A DNA stretch of 64,000 bases from Atherinomorus stipes (GCA_023101725.1 JALJCO010008719.1:62001-126000); one strand, 5' to 3'. Positions 45,333 through 56,897 are shown, counted from the first letter of the stretch. Program-made: numbers and translations. Notes: generated by a model from the sequence alone, not told the origin.

Positions 45333-48161
45333 CTGAAAAACAAACAAAAAAGAAAAAAATGCAAGTTTTACCAAAAAGAAAGGATAAAAGATGATTAATT
45401 TGTGGCATCAGAGGGGTTATTAAATTTGTAACTTGGAAATATAAAATCAAATTTAATTTATATAGCACCTCTCATATGAATCGGTAGCGCAAAATGCTTC
45501 ACACAATAAACACTAACACAATTTAAATAAATTCACAATGTCACAAATTTTCCAACTTATGTGAATGAAACTTTGATTTACTTTTTTTTGTTTGTTTGTT
45601 TTGTTTTCTTAAACATTGTAAGGTGCAATCAATATTATTAAAGTTATAATGTTTAGGATACCAACTCCAGAGCTGAAAATATTACTCCACTAGATTATAT
45701 GAAGCAAAAGGACAATCCTGCTTAACAATTACAACCTTATTTTCATATTTTTCTACACATCTTGTTCATATTATTCATCTTCTTTATTTCCCTGTAGAAC
45801 AGAAAATTCTTGGTATGCATGCCTGGTAAAGCAGGACCTGATTTTGTTGATGAAGGAGTGCAGGTTAACCTCATCCCCACCTGGAGATGATGATTACATC
45901 ATCCTCTTTCCTGTCAGGCCTCTCCAAGTCTGGAAGACCGGTGACTTAGGGAGGTGCTGAGTGTGTGTGTATGCACGTGTGTGCAGGTCAGGCAAGAACC
46001 TTTGTTTATATATAAATCATTTTGATCAGTCTTGAGGCATTTCACTCAAATAGTTAAATCTTGATGTTATGACAACAGCTACTACTGATGATCGATCAGA
46101 CGCTTCATTCCTGCTTGAGACAATAATCTCAATAAGACCCTGGTGGTCAAGTCAACAGGCCCTCTGAGTAACTTCCATTGCCATGGGAACGGTTTATGAC
46201 ATGAAAAACAAGGGAAACATTCCGCTGTAATGACTCATTTGTGTGTGCGTGTATGTATACGTGTGCGTGTGTGTGGTACTCATAGCTAGTAATCACTAGC
46301 CAGGCAGCCCACTGCTCAGGGGAAGCCCTAAGCAGGGTTGTAAAACACCTCCTCCACACCACCATGGGTAAGTGGAGGCCCCTGTGTGGGTGGGAGACAG
46401 AGGTAACAAAGTGTAAGTGCCAGAATGGGGGTGTGTGTGCGTATGTGTGTTTTTTGGGTTGTTGAGGAAATCCACATGGAAATGCTACAACCTTTAAAAG
46501 AGCAAGGTAAGACTACATGTCAAACAAAAAAGGAAAAAAGACACACCCAACTGCTCACCTTAAAAAGATTTTTTTTTTTTTAAAAGTTGTGTTTCTCTTA
46601 GTTTCCGAACCCACACAGACACACAGACAGAGCTTTCATACAACACTCGCAAACGCAAGCACAATTTCTCCCACTTTGAGATTGCGGTTTGGCAGCGAGC
46701 TATCACGTTACAAATCCCAGACTGGAAAGGTAGCCATGGCAACTCCTTCCAAAATACCCCTGCCGCACATGGAGGAAAGAAAAGGTTGTTTGCGCCCCTC
46801 ACTCTCCTCAGCCTGTTCCCGTCTTTACACTGCCAATGGAGTGGAACTCCTGACGCAGACAGGGATACCTTCTCTGACGCACCTCGGGATAACCGGGGGC
46901 CCAGAGCCCCCTTTCTTCTCTCACCCACTTGATCCCCCAAATGCTCGTTGCTTTCCTTCAACTCACTTCACCAAGGGGCATTCCTTCCTACCGGAGCCTC
47001 TAATGACACAACCCTAATAAACAATGGTAATTGGTTCTCCACATTGCAGGTTAGGCTATGCTAGGCGCCTCTCTCCCACTTCCTCTCTCCATGACACCTT
47101 CTCAGTCTCTCCTCCAGCGGTAGAGGGGGCTCCTCTTGGTCCTTAAAGCAAAGCATATGAGCACCTTCAAGCCACCCAAATGTCCTCCACCGCAACTCTG
47201 CCGTGAGCTTACAAATTCCCAGAATTGTAAGGAGCCCCTAAATTAGCCCGTGCAAACCTAAACCATTTTGTTCTCTCACAAAAATCCAAGAGGATTATTA
47301 AATCAATGATATAACACTCGTCTTGGCTGTACAATTCTTGACAAGGGGGCAGGAACAGAGATTTGGGTTGGGAAGACTGTGAAGGAGATGAAGCATTCAA
47401 GGCCCTGGAGCTGCAAGTGAGTAGTGTGTGCTTGTGTGGAGGGAGCATGGGGTGTCCTGGGACAGATGGAGGCTGGAGTGCTGCAGCAGCAGATTGTAAG
47501 ATAAGCAGCTGTGTGTGTGTGTGTGTTAAGGGGAAAGGAGAGCCAGGCATGCTAACCACTACCGCAACTAGCTGCTGGAAAACACTCCTGCTGCTGCATG
47601 TCAACGGAAGACCGTCTACACCGTAAGCTGAAATTGCTAATCGCTGCTAACCACCACTGACAGCCTCCAAAACAGAATGGCTTAGACTTTATGTTTCCCA
47701 AAACACTCCTTCTGTGAACTCCACACAACATAACCAAAATATTCTCACCAAAACTGAAAAATGACAGATCCTCTAACCTTACAATTCAATGCTGTCCCTT
47801 TTTGAGAAACTGAAAATATTCAAACTTTCCAGTGACTGAATCTTCTTGTATCGTTGTCTGCTGGTGGATTCTTATGCGTTCAGTTTTATCCTCAACACGA
47901 CTAAATTTCTGCATCGGCCTGCAACAGAAAACCAAGCTTCTTAAGTGTAAACACCTACTAATCATTTTATGCAAGCTACATATTTTCATTTTATTATGAC
48001 TTGACTTGTGACCTTATATCAGGCCCAATTGCAAAAACTCAAACATAATCAGCACGAGCATGACTGAACAGAGGGAGGGCACCAACCTGGCAGCACATGG
48101 ATAGCAACTACCTCAAATCCTGTAAACGTTGCTTATCTCTGCAAAGCTGTGAGACACTCAC
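45333..48161 (-). other. mrpl23: mrpl23 intron (2.8 kb)
   Basis: Bounded on the minus strand by the donor GTGAGT (GT at 48160-48161) and the acceptor at 45333-45334. It contains a LINE tail at 45445-45510 and TG-rich microsatellites near 45961-45975, 46230-46275 and 47510-47526. A 166-codon plus frame at 46517-47017 is low-complexity, and no other gene is recognised. Confidence 0.85.
45445..45510 (-). repeat. LINE 3' tail fragment (minus orientation)
   Basis: On the minus strand it reads GTGTGAAGCATTTTGCGCTA then GAGGTGCTATATAAATTAAA, a typical L2/SINE-type 3' tail. It lies 112 bp from the mrpl23 acceptor. Confidence 0.5.
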
Positions 48162-48244
48162 CAAACTGTATCCTGGTGCGGACAGCTCCAACAGGGACGT
48201 TGTAGATATTCTCCAAGTAGTTCTTGATGTCAAATTTCGTCATT
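48162..48244 (-). CDS. mrpl23: mrpl23 internal exon ([20 protein letters not shown]…)
   Basis: This 83-nt exon encodes [20 protein letters not shown] then VRTRIQF and the first base of a glycine codon. It matches the [28 protein letters not shown] block of MRPL23, the conserved uL23 helix (K/R-NYLE.IYNV) and the start of the following strand that contacts rRNA near the tunnel exit. The acceptor reads CTGTGCAG (AG at 48245-48246) and the donor GTGAGT (GT at 48160-48161). The leading A completes a split glutamate codon (GA|A), matching the IPME-MT junction of the family, so the upstream exon must end in phase 2. That exon was not found in the window. Confidence 0.93.
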
Positions 48245-48481
48245 CTGCACAGATGTATCCAGATAGAGAAAAGGAGAGAAGCAGGTGTCATTTTAATGCA
48301 TTTACACAGACTCAATTTCAAATTGACCAATACAGATTTTTTAGAGCTGATACCGATACCAATATTTTCTCATCAGCCTCAGACGATACAACCTGCTGAA
48401 ATTTGGGGCCAGTACTGCATTTGACCCCAAAGTTAATATAATGAAGGACACAATGAAAACTGATTTTGAAAACTCTATTAA

Positions 48482-49451
48482 AGGAATAGTACACCCACAG
48501 AATGATGTGCATTCATTTTCTACTCAACCTCATGCTGAGCAAGACTGTGGAGCACTTTTTAAACATCTCAAATACAGCCGAAAATCGGACAGGTTTTCGT
48601 TTTCCCTCAACTTTTATATAATGGAGTTCACTGGTGACTGAGTTACATTTTATGTAATAATGTTTTATGTAAAGCACTTTGAATTGTTCTGTACATGAAA
48701 TGTGCTATACAAATAAACTTGCCTTGCCTTGCCATTGAAGTCCATAAGAACTTGGCAACATTCCTCCATACTGCTCGTCCAATGTAGTCCAAGTGTCCTG
48801 AGTGGGTAGCGTCCACAATTTACTCCATACGACATCATTTTGTATATTTTTATAGCTTAAGCAGAACTACATCTAGCTGCCACAAAGCGCGCCCTTGCGA
48901 GTTCACGACACTACAGAAGCCGCGGCAGACGAGACCGCACGTTCTATTTTTCCTTTTTTTGTTTTAAAACAATAGCCAACGCCTCTTGTGTTTGTCCTGG
49001 TTTTTCCACAGCTCTTTTGCTCTTGGCACAATGTGAACGGCAAATTACTTTTTCTACGCTTGCATTAACAGAAGAGAAGGCGCTGAATGCCGAGGCTGAA
49101 TGTCGTGAACACGCACGAACGCGCAAGTAGAAACGGCGATGTAGTACTGTTTAGGCTATAAAAATGTACTAAATGATGTCGTTTCGAGTAAATTATGGAC
49201 GCTACCCACTCAGGACACTTGGATTACATTGGACGAGCAGCATCGAGGGAATTGTGCCAAGTTTTTGTGGACTTTTATGGACCTTTTTGGTTCAGTCGCC
49301 GCTGAACTCCTTTACATTAAAGTTGAGGGAAAACGAAAACCTGTCCAATCTCTGGCTGCTTTTGAGGTATTAAAAAAGTGCTCCAGAGTCTTGCTCAGCA
49401 TGAGGGTGAGTAGAAAATGAATACACATCATTCTGTGGGTGTACTATTCCT
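48482..49451. mobile_element. Large inverted-repeat element, TTAA-type, ~300-bp arms
   Basis: The left arm starts AGGAATAGTACACCCACAGA after TTAA (48478-48481). The right arm ends TGTGGGTGTACTATTCCT before TTAC (49452-49455), one base off TTAA. The arms stay complementary through CTCAACCTCATGCTGAGCAA, GGTTTTCGTTTTCCCTCAAC, CGTCCAATGTA.TCCAAGTGT and CGACATCATTT up to about 48872 and 49139. A LINE tail interrupts the left arm at 48641-48735. The centre holds CpG-rich sequence with a GCAAGTAGAAAC motif. (TT)AAAGG(G/A)ATAGT.CACCC ends are a widespread fish MITE signature. Confidence 0.8.
48641..48735 (+). repeat. LINE 3' tail inserted in the palindrome's left arm
   Basis: AAAGCACTTTGAATTGTTCT, then GTGCTATACAAATAAACTTG and CCTTGCCTTGCC, is the same kind of tail as at 13532-13785. 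The right arm lacks it, which gives precise insertion limits. Confidence 0.7.
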
Positions 49452-49483
49452 TTACGATAAAAAAAAGAAACAAAGCACATCAA

Positions 49484-50633
49484 ATAATAGGGGATTATCA
49501 CGCTTCCGCGTTCCGGTTTCCGGAAGTTGAAACATTTGGCACTTCCTCTTCCGGGCCATGTTAACGACAGCCGTTCCTGCTCTGTCATACTGTTTAAATC
49601 AGATAAACTCCAAACATATTTAAGTTTTCATTCTAGACTGAAGTGATACTGGATCAAAAGCTGGATCAAAGCGATCGATTTGCCGCGGTGAAGGGCCGAA
49701 CTTTATAATAAAACACACGTTTGTTTGTCCCCGGTGGGGCACAACACCAGCACTTCACAGCATGCTAGCATTTGCCAGCTAACGTTTACTGACGTGCTTA
49801 ACATTGTGCGTCTTAAAACACACAAACATCTGAAAATCGGGTCTGTACCTCCCCGTTTCCAGTGGAACAACTGGGGACTGCCAAGAAAGGAGACGCTTTC
49901 AGATGATTGTGTGTTTTCAGCCGCACAAAGTTAGGCACGTCATCAAGCTGGCTAATGCTAACCTGCTAACAATAGTCCGCCAGCTACTACTCTGTTAAAC
50001 TTTGTAAATCGGATAAACGCCAATGCCAAGTTTTCATTCCAGACTGAAGTGATGCTGAGGAAGAAGTGGATTAAAACGACCGATTCGCCGCGGTGAAGGA
50101 CCGAACTTTATAATAAAACGACACACGTTTGTTTGTGGCCGGCAGAGTGCGCAGTCGTGTTAGCAGGTTGGCATTAGCCAGCTCGATAACGTGCCTAACT
50201 TTGTGCGGCTGAAAACACACAATCATCTGAAAGCGTCTCCTTTCTTGGCAGTCCCCAGTTGTTCCACTGGAAACGGGGGGGTACAGACCTGATTTTCAGA
50301 TGTTTGTGTGTTTTAAGACGCACAATGTTAAGCACGTCAGTAAACGTTAGCTGGCTAATGCTAGCATGCTGTGAAGTGCCGGTGTTGTGCCCCACCGGGG
50401 ACAAACAAACGTGTGTTTTATTATAAAGTTCGGCCCTTCACCGCGGCAAATCGATCGCTTTGATCCAGCTTTTGATCCAGTATCACTTCAGTCTAGAATG
50501 AAAACTTAAATATGTTTGGAGTTTATCCGATTTAAACAGTATAACAGAGCAGGAACGGCTGTTGTTAACATGGCCCGGAAGAGGAAATGTCAAAAGCCGG
50601 CAACTTCCGGTAAGCGTGATAATCCCCTATTAT
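49484..50633. mobile_element. 1150-bp palindrome with outward ATG frames in both arms
   Basis: The ends ATAATAGGGGATTATCACGC and GCGTGATAATCCCCTATTAT are perfect inverted copies, and the arms (about 49484-49970 and 50150-50633) remain highly similar over roughly 480 bp. Between them lies a third, diverged copy of part of the arm (about 49980-50145). Each arm carries an outward-facing ATGGCCCGGAAGAGGAA start (49559 minus; 50570 plus) in a strong initiation context, and a 69-codon frame reading inward that differs at only three residues between arms (49725-49934 plus; 50195-50404 minus), although that frame has no ATG. No known superfamily was assigned. A flanking TA duplication is possible. 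Confidence 0.8.
50570..50609 (+). other. First-exon-like start (MARKRKCQKPATS) with GTAAG donor
   Basis: In the right arm of the palindrome, AACATGG is followed by MARKRKCQKPATS and then G|GTAAGC (GT at 50610-50611). In the left arm the same start reads MARKRKCQ with only synonymous changes over the shared seven codons, then diverges and has no donor. It may be a transposon gene's first exon within a TIR, or chance. No downstream exon was identified. Confidence 0.3.
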
Positions 50634-50702
50634 ATCAATGAGAAACAGCGTGTTGTAAACAAACACTCAATGCAAACTTTAAGCATGTGAAGAATATATA
50701 GG

Positions 50703-50909
50703 CTTTTTTTTTCTTTTTTCTTTTATCTATCCTACATCTATTTTTATCATTTTCACATTATTTTATTTTTATTCATTGTTCATTTTAACTAGTTGTTTTA
50801 TGTCTTCCCATTTATTCCTGTGGTTTTACCTTGATTTTATTTCTTGTACAGCACTTTGGTCCTTTGTGGTTGTTTAAAGCGCTTTATAAACAAAGTTGGA
50901 TTGGATTGA
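50703..50909 (+). repeat. L2-type LINE 3' tail
   Basis: A T-rich 3' UTR is followed by TTGTACAGCACTTTGGTCCT, GTTTAAAGCGCTTTATAAAC and AAAGTTGGATTGGATTG, a tail with a short repeated 3' terminus as in L2-related LINEs. No coding part remains. Confidence 0.6.
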
Positions 50910-52144
50910 ATATAAAAAAGAAACAGTGCACTTGTAATAATGTCAAATTTGTATAATATATATATATATATATAAAACTGCTGCCTGTATAGATGCCTGT
51001 CTGTATATTATGTCGAGGGGGTATCGGCCAACCCACCCAACGTATCAGCCAATGCAGATATCACCAAAAAATGCAAATATTGGCCAAAAACATCGGCCAT
51101 GTGATGCATCGGTGGATAACGTTTGATGCTCCAGTCCACTTGCAATGTCATATGTTGAATCGGTATTTAACACACCAGTCATATATGACATCCACACAGA
51201 GAAGATGCAGTCCATTTCCAAACTGTATTCCCATAATCTCCAGAATTATATCATCTACTGTAAAATGACAAGACATTTGTGTAAAAATTCAAACTCAGCT
51301 CTTGTTGTTTGGACCATAAAGTAGAGAGGAGGAGAAATGTGAGTGTTAGCGTTCATCCAATTAGCTGTCTGCAAGTATTGATCGCGCCTGGTGAAACCCT
51401 ACACAGGAAGTAGACCTGGCACCAACGGATCTGGCGGGGCAGCCTAGCAAAAGGTAGCCCACTGGGTAGCACTTGGAACAGATTCCTCTGCCCAGAGGAA
51501 GCAAGGCTTTTAACTGCTAATCAATCTAGCCAATTGGATTAGCCTGGAAGAAAGCACTCCTCAAATGCGTCAGACAAAGTGCTTAATAGCGACGCTGTGG
51601 TCTGACATGAGTGCCTCGGATATGGTGTCTTCTATCACCTCATATGTTTCCTTCACAGAGCAGGGGATTGCGATATTCACATTTGGTCAAAGTAAACAAC
51701 ACAACACCTTGAGTTGTTGTAACTATGTTCAAGTGTGGCAAACATTTTCATGAGAAAATCCCATCTGTGAAAACAAAGAGTCTTTGTTCTCAAGAGTGAT
51801 GTAATATATGTTTCCATGCTGTACAAACAATTGCTCCTTCCTCAGAAACAGACTACACTCTGGCAAAGCCGACAGTGATGTAGAACGAGAATGCCTCTAT
51901 GGATGAGTGTACTGAGAAAGTTAAGCTCACATTTATGATGCTCTAGTAAGAATTTCCATATTTAAAGAAAGATGACCGTCTACACAACACCAACCTCAGA
52001 CTTGACCTTTAGAAAGAAATGGCTCATAGAAAGCTCAGTTCTCTCTTTTTTTTTTAAGTGGTCCAGGACCACTGGAGAGTGTCTGCGCAAAAGGGGGTTT
52101 TGTCTTACAGTGAAGAACAGTGTAAAGGAGCTCCCTTAGTTTCC
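50910..52144. other. Intronic sequence with an hAT remnant
   Basis: The region includes a TA microsatellite near 50957-50975. TATCGGCC…ATATTGGCC…CATCGGCCATGTGATGCATC motifs at 51020-51115 look like hAT subterminal sequence without definable ends; similar GATACCGATACC sequence at 48348-48363 may be the other side of the same broken element. The remainder is unassigned. Confidence 0.4.
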
Positions 52145-53146
52145 CTTTCCAGTAGGGGAGCACGGATTGCGGTTTTCTGGCCAATCACAGATCTTTAAAA
52201 AGCCTGCCCTGCTGATACCAATTCCTTTCTTTTTCGCTGGTTGATGTTGCTCCGGGTTACAGTTAACGCAAGCAGATGCACGCGCACTAGTGTTGTCAAA
52301 AAAATCAATTCTCGGATACTAATCGATTCTAAAAATTAGTATCTAGTCAGATATTAATTAGCTCGGGTATCGATATTTAAATGCCACTTCGGCGTCTGCA
52401 GAGTCTTGGAAAGTATCAGCCACCTCTGCCCTGTTAAACAGGCACCGCCGCGGGCAGCCCCTTCCCTGCAGCATCTCCCTGGAGGACCCATTGTTTACAG
52501 TGTGGCTAACTTAGCGACTTTCTCTCTGTTAACTTTTTTGTTTCAAAAAGTGACTAGCGATAAATCCAGTGTTACTGGAGACTCATACAGACTGATGTGA
52601 AAATGCGTGGTTTACTGTCCTCAACAAGCCGCGGCAGCTACCTCGCTCCCGCGTAGAACCAGCATCTCAGCTTCAACATAACTAGTTTGTCTGTTCTATC
52701 TTTTACTTGATTTGGTTTCAAATATTATGAAGAAAAGGACACGTAAATAAGTACACTAACTGGTGGTAGAAGTTTTTAATTCCTCTCTTCTGAATCACAG
52801 AAAGCAGCTGGAGAAGACTGTTGTAGACTGAATGAAGACCGTATCTCTGCACAAACTAGGTCTTAAAAATAATTTATTTTCCATTTTTACGGTCTTTTTT
52901 CATATATTTCTGTTGTGTTGTTTGGATTGTTGCTTAATTAATTAATCATTTTATTTTGGGAGGGTGAATAAAGTTATTGGTTAAATATATGAGTGAATTA
53001 TTTCTTTTGTGGCTAAAAAAAATATATAATATAGCACCACTTGTGGCACGGGAAAGTGTAAACAAGCAAGAAAATGAAGAACAGAGGAGACAAAGGAGAG
53101 TTCGCCCATGACGCGCACCTCCGAAAAACAGAACACGGTGTAATTC

Positions 53147-53693
53147 AGGGGCCGTTCACACAAGGATGATTGAGGGTAAAAATGACAAAATATTTCATCG
53201 GAAGTGCCTGTTGTTCACATGGCAACGGCATTATTTCTGGGTTGAAGACTCAAAAAATCTGAAGATTCATTCCGGAAGACACAACGCTGTTGCGTTCCCG
53301 TCTGCACGGCCCAAAACACAAAAATGATGGTGGACCTGTTCACGCCATGCTCACATTGCATGTGCGTTGACTTCACAAAAATGATGGTGGACCTGTTCAC
53401 GCCATGCTCACATTGCATGTGCGTTGACTTCACACACAAACAGGTCAGACTACGTAAACCCAGCGGATCTAAGGTAGATTTTACGCATGTGCGCGAACAT
53501 GGTGTAGTTCTATCACAGCACCACCTAACGGCCTGGCGTGCATATCCAATCGAATACAACACATTCTTGCATCCTCGTATGCACGCAGATTTCTTCATGA
53601 CAACACTCGTGTAAATGCAGATAAAAAGATTAAGATGGGACGCCACTTTTGCGTCTTCTCTTCTGATAGTCGCCATGTGAACGTAGCGTAAGA
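53147..53693. mobile_element. Nested TIR element with GGGGCCGTTCACAC-type ends
   Basis: GGGGCCGTTCACACAAGG at the left and GTCGCCATGTGAACGTAGCG at the right share the inverted (ACG.)TTCACA(C/T) core seen in a common fish MITE. Exact limits and TSD are unclear. A 57-bp tandem duplication lies inside. Confidence 0.45.
53317..53430. repeat. 57-bp perfect tandem duplication (2 units)
   Basis: Unit 53317-53373 is repeated exactly at 53374-53430. Each unit starts CACAAAAATGATGGTGGACC. Because 57 is divisible by three, a 163-codon minus frame (53215-53706) stays open across it, but that frame shows no domain. Confidence 0.95.
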
Positions 53694-54002
53694 GTTTAAT
53701 ATTCACTCCTCAGCTGCACAGATCAAAGGGCTCTGCATGCAGACATGATGCTCCATGACAAATATTTAAGACTACCCAGTGGAGCGCAGGTTCTAGACAT
53801 TTTTTCCTTAACATCTTATGGTAGTAAATTAATTAAAGATCACCTTAAAGATTGCCAGTTGAAAAAAGATCATAATCCTCTCCTTCGATCTCCGATAGAG
53901 GATCCGATCGAAAATCACTCCATCCCTAGTTTGTATCAGCTGATCACTGATCCCTAAAATTAAGGAAGTCAGGTTGATCATCGGTGCATCCCTACTTTCC
54001 AG

Positions 54003-55553
54003 GTAATTTCACTTTCTCATAGCTTTGATATTGAGTCCTAGAAGTTAAATGAAGATTCCAATTAAATTTTCTCCCAGAGCTAGTGGCAGCTAGTTTGCCC
54101 TCAACGCTCTGATGATTCCAACTTGTAGTCATAACCTCTCAGGGGGAATAAAGCCTATGACCACAACATGAAGGGAGGGTATTACACTGAACCCTGCAGG
54201 CTTTGTTGGAAGGCTGTTTCTAGTTGTCACAAGTCTCTGAAATATTTAGGCTAGTTTACCATTTTAACTGGACCGCAGACGTCTGTTCCACTTAGAAGTG
54301 ACATCTACAGATGACACAATTAATCAAACTCTTCTCTTTATGACCACAAGTCGTTGCAGTCAGTTTTAGAGCCTCCATGAGAGATGTTAAGGTCTTGACG
54401 TGTGGGTTCAGTTTTGTCGTCGTGACTGTAGCGTACAATCTGCAAAGTGTTGCTGACTAATGCGATGTGAATGCTGATAGCACACAATTTCTCACTGTGC
54501 TCAAAAGCCTGTTCCTACGTTTTTCTGACCAGTCTTTAAGATTTAAAATTATTTACTTTGCATTAAAAAAGCCAGCAAGATCTATATCTAAACTAGCAGC
54601 CAATGTTCATTTTAAGCTTCCGAACAAGATGAACGATATGCACATTCAAGAAAATGCATGTCCTCTATTCATGCATCCACATATTTGTGCGAGAGCACCC
54701 TTCCAACTTATTTGTTTTCCCCTGCCAAGTAAAAGAAAAGAGATGCATTCCCTAAGATGTGGCATACAGATGAGCCTTTCCGCTCCATTTGCACCAACCT
54801 CTCCCCATAACCACCGTCTCACAGTGTGTGCCTGAGGGAAGAGAAGCAGAGCGGAGTGACCGGGGTACTTGAGACCATGGGAGGAGAGAAGACTGATTGC
54901 TCTAAGAGACGGGTTTTCCTAGAAAGCAGGGGCAGGAAACTGGAAGAGCGGAAAGTGGCTTGTGGACTGTGCAGTCTCATGTGGATCATTAGCAGAAGGA
55001 ACACTGATCCTGATTAATGAGAAGAGAGTTTTCTAAGTACGTACTGCTTTTAGCACTCCAGTTATCCAGCAACCACAAACCGAGATGACATACATGAAAC
55101 AAACCCCGGCACAGTCGAGTCTGTTACTGTGCTTAGTGAACAGGTACTGCTCAAAGCTGACAAAACAAGTAAATCCCAAACAGAACAAATGGGAAATGAA
55201 AGAATACCATCACACACATATGCAGACTCCATCTGTCTACATGTTAAATGTTTTTCTTTTATAAAACGTGTTTCTTACCTTACAATGTGTAAAATAAATT
55301 TCAGGCGTATTTTGTGTTTCTTTTTCTTTTCATTTGTAATGAAGACTTTCTGTAATGGCAGCAGTGTGCTGATGTCCCTATTGAACTCAAAAAGGTATCG
55401 TGCTGTGCTTGAAACCATCATTGTGAACTGTGCTATCTCAGCTCCTGGGTGCTCCAGGGCTGTTTCAGGCCCCGTAATTGTGCGTATCAAGGAAATGACT
55501 CAGACGCAAATAGTTTTCAGGTTCACAAACTTCTGTAGTGTGGCTTTATTATA
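54003..55553. other. Intronic sequence, no gene recognised
   Basis: Unique-looking sequence. The 122-codon plus frame at 54467-54835 and the 141-codon plus frame at 55129-55554 have no recognisable family. No element ends were seen. Confidence 0.4.
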
Positions 55554-56200
55554 AGGATAGACCATAGACTGTATATAATTACTGGACGTAGCTTCCGGTC
55601 TCTTCTGAATAGAGAAATGTGAAGCCAGTTGGGCGTGTCTTACCGTCGCCATCTTGCCGTGTCACGTACGTCGTCACTCCAGGAAAATCCTAAAATGGGC
55701 ACAGCGCGGCCGCGGGGCAAATGATTGACAGCTGACGTACTGTGGGCTAAACGCTAACTGAGCTAACACGAAACTAAGAGGAGCTAACAAAGATAAGCCC
55801 CCTAAGCGGCATGGTTAAGGTAAGACGTGCTTAGACTTGCAATTCGCTGACTAAAAACCGCCGTTGTGCGACTCTGTAACAAACTGAGACCTTATTAAGA
55901 GCAAAGAAGGAGCTAACTAGGAGCCTCCAGTCGGCAGGCGGAGCTTCCGGTCTGCCGCATGTCAATCATAAGGACGCGCCCTTAATTATGTGTAATTTGA
56001 AGAATAAATAACATCTAAACGAATGAGTTATAAAAAAATTCACCCCCCTCACGGTTGACATGAAGGTAAACGTGACCTAATAAACCTAAAATGATTTTTT
56101 GAACCAGGCTGTAAACCTGTTTATTTCTGCTGTGAAGTTGGCTTTTTAACATGGGAGTCTATGGGGATTTGCTCGCTCTTGGAGCCAGCCCCTAGCGGAT
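55554..56200. repeat. Dispersed fish repeat (ATAGACTGTATATAA type)
   Basis: It starts GACCATAGACTGTATATAAT and ends near GGGAGTCTATGGGGATTTGC … TTGGAGCCAGCCCCTAGCGG, motifs I associate with a widespread fish repeat. It contains CpG-rich sequence and GAGCTAACTAGGAG/GAGCTAACAAAG blocks. The class is not determined. Confidence 0.4.
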
Positions 56201-56897
56201 GAAGGGAGGATTACACTATTTACAACAAGGAAGCGAGCTTCACTGTTCTGAGGCGGAGTTTGCCCCTTGGGATAGACCAATATTTAGTCCAGCTGATATT
56301 TTAGGCAGTTATTTTTTGCTGGTATGGGCTTCAGATACGTTGGGTGTGTTGGCTGATATTAGGGATGGGCACAATCAATCGATGGTCGATAATTGATCAT
56401 TAAGCATTTTTTCGATCACGTAATTTTTTTCTGATCATTCGACGGTGTTATAAAACAGAATTATTTCATGTAGTGTACGTCTTGAAGCTATGTAATAAAT
56501 TTCACTATGTGGTTGTAATAAAACATCCTACCAACAGGGGGCGATGTAGCCTAAAGACAGCAGAGAAAGCCACCTGCAAGCTGCCGTCTTCTCTCACTCA
56601 GCTGAAAGAAGGCTCGACTAAACGTGAAGCGAGCACGCAAAGTCTGATGTGTGACTATTTTACGTTAGAAAATGACACCTCACACTGTAAATACAGCGAC
56701 ACGTTTTAGAAAAACAACTCAACAACTCCCATGATGTACCATTTAAAAAACGCTCATCCTACCGTGCTTAAGGGTGATGAATCTTCTGTTCAACCCACCA
56801 TTGTCTCAGTCTGAAGCCGGAGGAGCTGTGATGCAAAGTGGGCAGACAAAATTACGGAGGGAATCATTTTAATGCTTGGTTATCTACTGAGCTTTAA

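Larger units (their letters stand above)
52153..53994. mobile_element. hAT element, 1.8 kb, perfect 8-bp TSD (CTTTCCAG)
   Basis: The left end TAGGGGAGCACGGATTGCGG and the right end ATCATCGGTGCATCCCTA are inverted hAT ends. CTTTCCAG flanks both sides exactly (52145-52152 and 53995-54002). It contains sequence like another hAT end (TAGTGTTGTCAAAAAAATC near 52290) and a CpG-rich TIR element at 53147-53693. No transposase domain was recognised. Confidence 0.88.

Noticed and set aside
46517..47017. 166-codon plus-strand open frame
   Set aside because: Low-complexity, Ser/Thr/Pro-rich translation with no domain and no splice or conservation evidence; consistent with chance in a moderately GC-rich intron segment.
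53215..53706. 163-codon minus-strand open frame
   Set aside because: Its length depends on a 57-bp tandem duplication inside a nested repeat; no domain seen.
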